From NCBI GenBank assembly GCA_035628055.1, contig DASPKO010000280.1:1-12899 (forward strand): DNA of 12,899 bases. Direction: 5' to 3'. Both the position numbers and the translations under genes were made by a program. The notes under the pieces are model-generated. The model made no database searches, was not told the origin of the DNA, and saw nothing but the letters and a program-made list of their open reading frames with translations. This DNA comes from DASPKO01 sp035628055 (GTDB lineage Bacteria; Planctomycetota; Phycisphaerae; Phycisphaerales; UBA1924). Below are positions 5,924-12,248 of this stretch, one piece after another. Positions within the stretch are counted from its first letter, which is position 1; each line of letters begins with the position of its first letter.

Positions 5924-5977
5924 ATGTCGCGCCCGCGGACCACCGCCGCTGTCACTACCATGGCTCACCTCGGCTAG
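5924..5977 (+). CDS. Putative Thr-rich attenuator leader peptide upstream of thrS
   Basis: A 17-codon reading frame encodes MSRPRTTAAVTTMAHLG and ends at a TAG. Four of 17 codons are for threonine, in two adjacent pairs (5939-5944 and 5954-5959), which is high for so short a frame and matches the amino acid used by the enzyme downstream. The ATG lies 7 bases after a -10 box, as expected for leaderless translation. The stop codon touches the segment (5977-5988) that can pair with the terminator's 5' arm and loop. A ribosome stalled at the Thr codons would leave this segment free, and one reaching the stop would cover it. By analogy with thr, his, leu and pheST leaders, this peptide would act only as a sensor of charged tRNA-Thr. 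That it is translated is inferred. Confidence 0.6.
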   Translation: MSRPRTTAAVTTMAHLG

Positions 5978-6022
5978 CCGGGCGCGGGATTGACCTCGAA
6001 CCTGCCCAGACCCGGCCCCGCG
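5932..6022 (+). promoter_or_regulatory. Attenuator switch: mutually exclusive stems in the thrS leader
   Basis: Segment 1, CCCGCG (5932-5937, inside the leader peptide before the Thr codons), can pair with CGCGGG (5983-5988). The same CGCGGG can instead pair with CCCGCG (6017-6022), and the adjoining GCCGGG (5977-5982) can pair with CCCGGC (6011-6016). Either of the last two pairings destroys the terminator stem at 6011-6028. This is the 1:2, 2:3, 3:4 arrangement of ribosome-controlled attenuators. All stems are perfect 6-bp G+C pairings. Their relative stability was not calculated. Confidence 0.5.
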
Positions 6023-6037
6023 GCCGGGTTTTTTCTT
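6010..6037 (+). terminator. Intrinsic terminator (attenuator) before thrS
   Basis: CCCGGCC (6011-6017) pairs with GGCCGGG (6022-6028) around the loop CCGC, with an extra A-T pair at 6010/6029. Six T (6029-6034) and CTT follow. There is no gene on the plus strand between trxB and this site except the 17-codon leader, and thrS begins 82 bases later. It is therefore best read as a regulated attenuator of thrS. Confidence 0.88.
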
Positions 6038-6118
6038 AGGGCCGCCGGCCATCACGCCCCCTCGGGTACCCCTGCCCCCCGCAACCTCAGCACCCAGCAC
6101 CCAGCCCCAGGACTTCCC

Positions 6119-8269
6119 ATGCCCCGCATCACGCTCCCGGACGGTTCGGTGAAGGAGTTCGCCCACCCGGTGACGGCCCGCGAGGTCGCCGAGGCGATCG
6201 GCCCGCGCCTGGCCCAGGCGGCCCTGGGGTGCCGCGTCGATTTCGGGAGCGGGAGCGAGCTGCGCGACCTGACGAGCGTCCTCGACCGCGACTGCCGGGT
6301 GGCGATCGTGACGCCCAAGAACCGGGACGGCACGCCCGACCCCGACGCGCTGATGCTCATCCGGCACTCCGCGGCCCACGTGATGGCGGAGGGGATCCAG
6401 CGGGTGGTGCCGGGGGTCGAACTCGCGTACGGCCCGGCGCTGCCGACGGGCTTCTACTACGACATGCGCGTGCCCGCCGACCGTCCGCTCTCGAGCGCGG
6501 ACTTCGCGGCGATCGAGAGGGAGATGGGAGAGATCGTGCGCCGCGACAGGCCGTTCACGCGCTACGAGCTCGAGCCGGCGCAGGGGCTGAAGAAGCTGGA
6601 GGCCGAGGGGAACAAATACAAGCTGGACAACGCCCAGCGGGCCCTGGCGGGGGCGGAGGAGGCTGGCGGCGCGGCCCGTGGGGGCGGGCGGGGCGCCGGG
6701 CCCGGCGGACCCCCACGGCTCTCGTTCTACGCCACGGGCGAGCCGGGCCATGACTGGGAGGACCTGTGCCGCGGCCCGCACGTGCCCAGCACCGGGAAGA
6801 TCGGCGCCTTCAAGGTGCTCTCGATCGCATCTTCGTACTGGCATGGCGACGAGAAGAGCGACCGGCTGACGCGCGTCTATGGCACGGCCTTCGCGACGCC
6901 GGCCGAGCTCGAGCAGCACCTCAACCAGCTCGAGGAGGCCAGGAAGCGCGATCACCGGGTGATCGGCAAGCATCTGCGGCTCTTCCACATCGACGAGACG
7001 GTGGGCCAGGGCCTGATCCTCTGGACGCCGCGCGGCGCGGTGGTCCGCAACGAGCTGGCGGCCTTCATCGGCGCGGAGCTGGCCAAGCAGGGGTATCACC
7101 AGGTGTACACGCCGCACATCGGGCGGCTGGACCTGTACCGCACCAGCGGGCACTACCCGTACTACAAGGACTCGCAGTATCCGCCCATCGTCGAGCAGGA
7201 GGGGCTGGCCGAGCTCGTCAGGGAGGGGTGCTCGTGCGCCGAGCTGGCGGCGCGGCTGGACGCGGGCGCGGTGGACGGCTACCTGCTCAAGCCCATGAAC
7301 TGCCCGCACCACATCAAGATCTTCGCGAGCCAGCCGCACAGCTACCGCGACCTGCCGGTGCGCCTCGCGGAGTTCGGCACGGTCTACCGCTGGGAGCAGT
7401 CCGGGGAACTCTCGGGGCTGACGCGGGTGCGGGGTTTCACGCAGGACGACGCCCACCTCTTCTGCACGGAGGAGCAGGTGCCGGCCGAGCTGCGGGCCTG
7501 CCTGGACCTGGTGCGGATCATCTTCGCGGCGCTGGGGATGAAGGAGTACCGCGTGCGCGTGGGCCTGCGCAACCCCGACTCGGGCAAGTACGTCGGCAGG
7601 AGCGAGAACTGGGACCGCGCCGAGGAGGCCTGCCGCGAGGCGGCCCGCTCGCTCGGGGTGGCCTTCAGCGAGGAGCCGGGCGAGGCGGCGTTCTACGGGC
7701 CCAAAATCGACTTCGTGGTCAAGGACGTGATCGGGCGCGAGTGGCAGCTTGGCACGGTGCAGGTGGACTACAACCTGCCCGAGCGCTTCGGGCTCGAGTA
7801 CACGGGGCCCGACAACCAGCCGCACCGGCCGGTGATGATCCACCGGGCCCCCTTCGGATCGTTCGAGCGCTTCTGCGGCGTGCTGATCGAGCACTTCGCC
7901 GGCGCCTTTCCCGCCTGGCTGGCCCCCGAGCAGGTCCGCGTCCTGCCCATCTCGGACAAGAGCAACGACTACGCGGGCGCGGTGCTGGCGGCGCTCCGCG
8001 GGGCGCCGCTGGCGGGCGGCGGGCGCGTGCGGGCCACGCTCGACGCCGGCAACGAGCGCGTGCAGGCCAAGATCAAGGCGGCCGCGGAGGAGAAGATCCC
8101 GTACCTGCTCGTCGTCGGCCCGCGCGACGCGGAGACGGGCTCGGTCTCGGTGCGGGCGCGGGGCATCCAGAAGGACCTGGGCTCGCTCCCGCTGGGCGAG
8201 TTCGTGGCGGGGCTGCGGGAGGAGATCGAGAGCCGCGGGGCGAGCTCGGTGGGGGCGCGGCTCACATGA
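6119..8269 (+). CDS. thrS: Threonyl-tRNA synthetase
   Basis: The enzyme (716 residues) charges tRNA-Thr with threonine in the cytoplasm. Domains in order are an N-terminal TGS domain (residues 1-65), an editing domain with HSAAH (His83, His87) and DLCRGPH (215-221), a class II catalytic core, and an anticodon-binding domain from about residue 605 (VRVLPISDKSND). Core zinc ligands are Cys395 (PMNCPHH), His446 (DDAHLF) and His575 (MIHRAPFGSFERF, motif 3); VYRWEQSGELSGLTRVRGF is motif 2. It is longer than the usual 640 residues because of a Gly/Ala/Pro-rich insertion (177-199) in the editing domain and an insertion before PMNCPHH (about 361-387). The ATG has AGGA 6 bases upstream (6109-6112). 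The next gene overlaps its stop codon (ATGA). It is probably controlled by the Thr attenuator at 5924-6037. Confidence 0.97.
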   Translation: MPRITLPDGSVKEFAHPVTAREVAEAIGPRLAQAALGCRVDFGSGSELRDLTSVLDRDCRVAIVTPKNRDGTPDPDALMLIRHSAAHVMAEGIQRVVPGVELAYGPALPTGFYYDMRVPADRPLSSADFAAIEREMGEIVRRDRPFTRYELEPAQGLKKLEAEGNKYKLDNAQRALAGAEEAGGAARGGGRGAGPGGPPRLSFYATGEPGHDWEDLCRGPHVPSTGKIGAFKVLSIASSYWHGDEKSDRLTRVYGTAFATPAELEQHLNQLEEARKRDHRVIGKHLRLFHIDETVGQGLILWTPRGAVVRNELAAFIGAELAKQGYHQVYTPHIGRLDLYRTSGHYPYYKDSQYPPIVEQEGLAELVREGCSCAELAARLDAGAVDGYLLKPMNCPHHIKIFASQPHSYRDLPVRLAEFGTVYRWEQSGELSGLTRVRGFTQDDAHLFCTEEQVPAELRACLDLVRIIFAALGMKEYRVRVGLRNPDSGKYVGRSENWDRAEEACREAARSLGVAFSEEPGEAAFYGPKIDFVVKDVIGREWQLGTVQVDYNLPERFGLEYTGPDNQPHRPVMIHRAPFGSFERFCGVLIEHFAGAFPAWLAPEQVRVLPISDKSNDYAGAVLAALRGAPLAGGGRVRATLDAGNERVQAKIKAAAEEKIPYLLVVGPRDAETGSVSVRARGIQKDLGSLPLGEFVAGLREEIESRGASSVGARLT

Positions 8270-9435
8270 ACGCCCACCCGGGACAGCGCGTGAGGGCGGA
8301 GGCGCTGGGCGCCCGGCGATCCGGGCGTGGGCACGCGCTGAGCGGCCTTGTGCTGGCCCTGTTCGTTCTGCTCGTGGCGCTGGTGACCTGGAAGACCGTG
8401 GTGCAGCTCGGGCTCGTTCCCGCCGCCCACCCGTTCGCGTCGAAGGTGCGCGGGCGGATCGTCACGGTGAACGTGCTGGCGGTGCTCGTGGGCGCGGCGC
8501 TCGCGGGGGGCATCGGGGCCGCCTGCTTCTTTGCGTTCCGGCGCTCCGAGCGGGCCGCCCAGCTCGGGATGACCGCGCCCCTTCTGCTGCTGGTGGGGAC
8601 TTTCGGGTACCAGATGGGGAACTACCTGGTGAACGGGCCGGCGCCCCCGGGCGGCGGCACGCCCGCGAGCCGGACGGGCGGCGCCCAGGGCACGGGCACG
8701 AGTTCCGCTCCGCCGCCGGCCTGGACACCGGAGGAGCGGCGGCAGGTCTTCGAGACGCTGCGCTCGATACCGGACCCGCGCGGCCCGGCCGTCGCGCCCC
8801 GGCCCGATGGCCCGCGCCCGGCGCCCCGGCCACCGGATCGGCCAGCGCCCTCGGCCGACCCCCGGCCCTCGATGCCGGCGACTGCTCCCGCGCCCGGTGA
8901 CGCGGCACCGGACCCGAAGGTGGAGCGCGTGCTGGGGACGGTGCGCGCCGGGCTCGACGAGGAGACGTCCGACCTGGCGGAGAGGTTCACGGCCCTTGCC
9001 GGCACCCTGGCCGACCCGCCGGCGCACACCCAGGCCGCGGTGCTGAAGCGGCTGGAAGCGATCGGGCCCGTGCGCGAGGCTGCCCGGGCCCTGGCCGAAC
9101 GCCTGCGCCGGCTCGGGGACGAGGTGCAGCAGGGCCTGGAAGACGAGGGGATCGCGAGCGGCGAGGCGATGGGGGAGGCCATCCGCTTCACGCACGAGCA
9201 CGCGGTGACGTCGCGAGCCTTCGCGGCCGAGGCGATCGCGCGGCTCTGCGAGGAGGCCGCCGAGGAGGCGACGTACCTCAAGGAGAACTACCCGAAGTGG
9301 AGGCTCGACCGCGCGCGGCGCGTCACCTCGAGCGATCTGATGGTCGAGGGCCACGCGCGCGGCATCCGGTCCCGGATCGAGATGACGCTGGCGCGGCGCG
9401 ATGAGCTGGTGGCACAGCTCCGGGGTGAGCAGTGA
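8266..9435 (+). CDS. Three-helix membrane protein of unknown function with a cytosolic-type helical domain
   Basis: I do not recognise the family. The 389-residue product has three hydrophobic segments (about 26-48, 65-91 and 98-122). A Pro/Gly/Ala-rich, probably disordered linker follows (123-215), interrupted by TPEERRQVFETLRSI (154-168). The C-terminal domain (216-389) is charged and strongly helical, possibly coiled-coil, with a repeated pattern of acidic and Arg-rich heptads. The start is set by translational coupling: its ATG overlaps the thrS stop as ATGA (8266-8269). The frame is open well upstream inside thrS, which is only a high-G+C shadow. The coupling implies coexpression with thrS, but no functional link is evident. 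No enzymatic motif is seen. Confidence 0.75.
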   Translation: MNAHPGQRVRAEALGARRSGRGHALSGLVLALFVLLVALVTWKTVVQLGLVPAAHPFASKVRGRIVTVNVLAVLVGAALAGGIGAACFFAFRRSERAAQLGMTAPLLLLVGTFGYQMGNYLVNGPAPPGGGTPASRTGGAQGTGTSSAPPPAWTPEERRQVFETLRSIPDPRGPAVAPRPDGPRPAPRPPDRPAPSADPRPSMPATAPAPGDAAPDPKVERVLGTVRAGLDEETSDLAERFTALAGTLADPPAHTQAAVLKRLEAIGPVREAARALAERLRRLGDEVQQGLEDEGIASGEAMGEAIRFTHEHAVTSRAFAAEAIARLCEEAAEEATYLKENYPKWRLDRARRVTSSDLMVEGHARGIRSRIEMTLARRDELVAQLRGEQ

Positions 9436-9539
9436 CCGGGCGCGCCCCGGGTCGCGTTCGCGCGCCCGACCCCGCGCTCCCCGCGTGGCCCGGGATGGCC
9501 TCCGGACGGCACGGAGACCCGCGGCGGTGGTGGTCGGCC

Positions 9540-9566
9540 GGCATCACGGGCACCACGGGCACCATG
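9540..9566 (+). repeat. Three 9-base tandem repeats upstream of prmC
   Basis: GGCATCACG, GGCACCACG and GGCACCATG stand in tandem, 26 bases before the prmC start. They lie in a 156-base gap (9436-9591) where I see no promoter, terminator or Shine-Dalgarno site. The gap is otherwise unremarkable G+C-rich sequence. The repeat number could vary between strains. Confidence 0.5.
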
Positions 9567-9591
9567 GGCGCCCCGGCGCGCTGGTGGCCGG

Positions 9592-10635
9592 GTGGCTGAG
9601 GGGACGGCGGAGATCGCCGGCTGGACCACGCGCCGGCTCATGGCCTGGATCGCCGAGGCGCTTACACGGAACGGCATCGGGTCCCCCAGGCTCTGCGCCG
9701 AGATGCTTCTCTCCCATGTGCTCGGGCTCGCGCGGCTGAAGCTCTACACCGACCCCGACCGCCTCGCGGCCCCGGAGGAGCTGGCCCGGCTGCGCGAGCT
9801 CGTCGGGCGAGCGCTCCGGCACGAGCCCGTGCAGTACCTGGTCGGAGAGGCGTGGTTCTTCGGCCTGCCCTTTGAAGTGGACCGGCGCGTGCTCATCCCG
9901 CGCCCGTCGACCGAGACGATCGTTGAGCACGTGCTGACCGACCTCCGCGCAAGGTCCGAACTGTCGCGCGGGGGGAGCGGACCAAGCGGCGATTCCGCCG
10001 AGGCCGGGACCGGCGCGCCGGGCGCCGGCGCAGTGCCGGCCGGCGCGGCGCGCGGGGTTGATGCCGGGGCCCGCCCGGCGGCGGGAAGGGGTCGCGCGCC
10101 GCTCGGGGCGGGTGTCCGGCTCGCGGACGTCTGCACGGGGAGCGGGTGCGTCGGGATCGCGCTGCTCAAGCACCTGCGCGGGGCGGCGGCCATTTTGAGC
10201 GACATCAGCCCCGACGCCCTGGAGGTGGCGGCCCGCAACGCCGCCCGTCATGGCGTGAGCGAGCGGGCGCGGCTCGTCCTGGGGGACCTGCTCGCGCCCT
10301 TGCTGGGCGATCCCGCTGCACGGGGGCTGGACTACCTGGTCGCCAATCCCCCGTATATCCCCGACGGCGAGTGGGCCGCGGTGCCGGAGAACGTGCGCGG
10401 GTATGAGCCCCACCTGGCGCTGCGTGGAGGACCGGACGGCCTGGACTTCGTGCGGCCCCTGCTGGCGGCGGGACCGGACCTGCTCGGGCCCGGGGGCCTG
10501 CTGGTGATCGAGGTGGCCACGGCCCGGGCCACGGAAACCGCGGAACTGGCGCGGGCCGATGCGCGACTGGACCAGGTGCGCGTCCTCAAGGACGCGGACG
10601 GCCTCCCGCGGGTGGTGAGCGCCCGACGGGTTTAG
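9592..10635 (+). CDS. prmC: Peptide chain release factor N5-glutamine methyltransferase
   Basis: PrmC methylates the Gln of the GGQ motif in release factors RF1 and RF2, using S-adenosylmethionine. The N-terminal helical domain (residues 12-112) contains SPRLCAEMLLSHVLG, HEPVQYLVGEAWFFG and VLIPRPSTETIVE, all typical. The Rossmann core has motif I DVCTGSGCVGIAL (179-191), the acidic SDISPDALEVAARNA (203-217) and the catalytic NPPY (252-255). It is 347 residues long, against the usual 270-290, because of a Gly/Ala/Pro-rich insertion of about 55 residues (120-176) between the two domains. The GTG at 9592 is chosen because it allows the whole N-terminal helix; a later ATG (about 9610) is a possible alternative. 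No prfA neighbour is present. Its stop overlaps the convergent ugd stop by 4 bases. Confidence 0.93.
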   Translation: MAEGTAEIAGWTTRRLMAWIAEALTRNGIGSPRLCAEMLLSHVLGLARLKLYTDPDRLAAPEELARLRELVGRALRHEPVQYLVGEAWFFGLPFEVDRRVLIPRPSTETIVEHVLTDLRARSELSRGGSGPSGDSAEAGTGAPGAGAVPAGAARGVDAGARPAAGRGRAPLGAGVRLADVCTGSGCVGIALLKHLRGAAAILSDISPDALEVAARNAARHGVSERARLVLGDLLAPLLGDPAARGLDYLVANPPYIPDGEWAAVPENVRGYEPHLALRGGPDGLDFVRPLLAAGPDLLGPGGLLVIEVATARATETAELARADARLDQVRVLKDADGLPRVVSARRV

Positions 10636-12074
10636 ACCGCCGCCCGGGCCTTGGCCGGGGCCGGCCCGTGCCCGGGTGCCTTGGCCGGAGCTGGGGCAGG
10701 GCTGGGGGCCGCGGCCGGCTCGGCGCCTGCGCCGCCCGGGGCGCGGCCGACGCTCACGTACGCGAATCCGAGGTCGGCCATCTGCTGCGGGCGGTAGAGG
10801 TTCCGCCCGTCGAAGACGAGCTTGCGGTTCATCAGCTCGGCCATCTTGGCGAAGTCGGGGGACTTGAACTCGTCCCAGTCGGTGGAGATGACCAGCGCGT
10901 CGGCCCCGCGCACGGCCTGGTACATGTCGTCGACCACCTCAACGACCGAGCCGAGCTCCTGGCGGGCGTTCTCGTTGGCGACCGGGTCGAAGGCCCGGAC
11001 CTTGGCGCCGTATCCCACGGCCTTGCGGATGAGCGTGAGCGCGGGCGCCTCCCGGATGTCGTCGGTGCGGGGCTTGAAGGCGATGCCCCAGAAGGCGAGG
11101 GTGCGTCCGCCCAGCCCCCCGCTGTGCTTGCCCCCGAAGTGGGCCATGATCTTGTCGAAGAAGCGCTCGCGCTGGCGCTGGTTCACCTCGTGCACCGCCT
11201 GGCTGAGGCGCGCGGGCATGCCCGCCTTGTCCCCCATCATGATGCAGGCGAGGGTGTCCTTGGGGAAGCAGGAGCCCCCGTAGCCCAGCCCGGGATAGAG
11301 GAACTGGTGCCCGATCCGCTTGTCGGAGCACATCCCCTCGCGGACGCGGTTGATGTCGGCCCCGTAGGCCTCGCAGAGGTTGGCCATCTCGTTGATGAAG
11401 CTGATCTTGGTCGCCAGGAAGTTGTTGCTGGCGTACTTGACCATCTCGCTGGAGAGAATGTCCATGACGAAGATGGGGTGCCCGTTGCGGACGAACGGGT
11501 CGTAGAGGTCGCGCATCTTCTGCCCGACCTCGGGCTGGTCCACCCCCACCACCACGCGGTCGGACTTGTTGAAGTCCTCGATCGCGGCCCCCTCCTTGAG
11601 GAACTCGGGGTTGTTGGCGACGCCGAAGGGAATGCCCGGCCCGGCGCGCTCGCGGATGCGCTGCTTGACCGCCAGCGTCGTGCCCACGGGCACCGTGCTC
11701 TTGACGACGACCACCTTGGGCTTCTGGCCCGGGCCCAGCGAGCGGAGGAGGTCCCCCACGTCGTCGGCGGCCTTGAGGATGTAGGAGAGGTCGGTGTGCC
11801 CGCGCTCGTCGCTGGGCGTGCCGACGCAGATGAAGATCATGTCCGCGTCGCGATGGGCCAGGCCCGCGTCGGTGGTGAAGTGCAGGCGTCCGGCCGCGAT
11901 GTTCCGGTCCATGAGCTCGGTGAGCCCGGGCTCGTAGATCGGGCACTGCCCGCGCTTGAGCATCTCGATCTTGCGGGCATCGACGTCCAGGCAGGTGACG
12001 TGGTTGCCGGTATTGGAAAGGCAGACGCCGGTGACCAGACCGACGTAGCCCGTGCCGACCATGCTCAGACGCAT
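10632..12074 (-). CDS. ugd: UDP-glucose 6-dehydrogenase
   Basis: The enzyme (480 residues) oxidises UDP-glucose to UDP-glucuronate with two NAD+, feeding cell-surface polysaccharide synthesis. The N-terminal NAD-binding motif is GTGYVG (7-12). VGTPSD (84-89) and STVPVGT (126-132) follow, and the substrate and catalytic residues lie in NNPEFLKEGAAI (154-165), MVKYASNNFLATKISFINE (211-229) and GYGGSCFPKD with nucleophile Cys269. The C-terminal UDP-binding domain includes WGIAFKPRTDDIREAP (329-344). Residues 444-480 form an Ala/Pro/Lys-rich tail beyond the usual end, coded by an imperfectly repeated G+C stretch. The ATG at 12074 has GGAG 9 bases upstream and a TATAGT -10 box further up. No sugar-modifying or glycosyltransferase gene is adjacent. 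Confidence 0.96.
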   Translation of the reverse strand: MRLSMVGTGYVGLVTGVCLSNTGNHVTCLDVDARKIEMLKRGQCPIYEPGLTELMDRNIAAGRLHFTTDAGLAHRDADMIFICVGTPSDERGHTDLSYILKAADDVGDLLRSLGPGQKPKVVVVKSTVPVGTTLAVKQRIRERAGPGIPFGVANNPEFLKEGAAIEDFNKSDRVVVGVDQPEVGQKMRDLYDPFVRNGHPIFVMDILSSEMVKYASNNFLATKISFINEMANLCEAYGADINRVREGMCSDKRIGHQFLYPGLGYGGSCFPKDTLACIMMGDKAGMPARLSQAVHEVNQRQRERFFDKIMAHFGGKHSGGLGGRTLAFWGIAFKPRTDDIREAPALTLIRKAVGYGAKVRAFDPVANENARQELGSVVEVVDDMYQAVRGADALVISTDWDEFKSPDFAKMAELMNRKLVFDGRNLYRPQQMADLGFAYVSVGRAPGGAGAEPAAAPSPAPAPAKAPGHGPAPAKARAAV

Positions 12075-12133
12075 CGGGGCGCTCTCCGGTGGCGACGGGC
12101 CTCACGGGCCCGGCGGGTGGATGTGTATCGGCG

Positions 12134-12139
12134 ACTATA
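12134..12139 (-). promoter_or_regulatory. Candidate -10 element of ugd
   Basis: On the minus strand TATAGT matches the -10 consensus at 5 of 6 positions and lies 59 bases before the ugd ATG, leaving a leader of about 50 bases that contains GGAG. A -35 box is not clear. The divergent gap 12075-12248 shows nothing else except short G+C inverted repeats such as GGGCC/GGCCC in the ugd leader. Confidence 0.45.
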
Positions 12140-12233
12140 GGCCCCGGGGTGATCGGCTCCGGACGGCCGGGCGGCGTCTGACGGCGCTAACCTCGGCCCT
12201 GCGAACGAGTTATCGTCGCGATCGGGCCGCGGG

Positions 12234-12239
12234 TACACT
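12234..12239 (+). promoter_or_regulatory. Candidate -10 element of the methyltransferase gene (near-leaderless)
   Basis: TACACT (4 of 6 matches to TATAAT, identical to the hexamer at 508-513) ends 9 bases before the ATG at 12249. No Shine-Dalgarno site intervenes and no good -35 box is seen. Confidence 0.4.
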
Positions 12240-12248
12240 CCGCCCCCT

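Noticed and set aside
5755..5961. A longer NrdR starting at the ATG at 5961
   Set aside because: NrdR begins with the zinc ribbon at residues 3-6, which fits the GTG at 5754 with its Shine-Dalgarno site. The extension has no family similarity and overlaps the thrS leader and promoters.
1602..5984. A 14-base identity CGGCTAGCCGGGCG at 1602-1615 and 5971-5984
   Set aside because: Both copies surround a TAG stop in G+C-rich sequence but lie in different strand contexts (glycosylase stop on the minus strand, leader-peptide stop on the plus strand). A chance match around CGGCTAGCCG is the simpler reading.
5755..6118. A T-box riboswitch before thrS
   Set aside because: There is no T-box consensus (AGGGUGGNACCGCG), no specifier-loop architecture and too little leader length. 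The Thr-rich leader frame explains the terminator better.
2591..7894. A 1,767-codon open frame on the minus strand
   Set aside because: It lies antisense to the secreted-protein gene, trxB and thrS and passes through nrdR in another frame. Its product is low-complexity Arg/Pro/Ala/Leu/Val/His-rich sequence without motifs, the expected result of very high G+C at third codon positions.
10668..12140. A 490-codon open frame on the plus strand opposite ugd
   Set aside because: ugd is unmistakable by its motifs. The opposite frame is rich in Val/His/Asp/Leu/Gly and is its codon-bias shadow.
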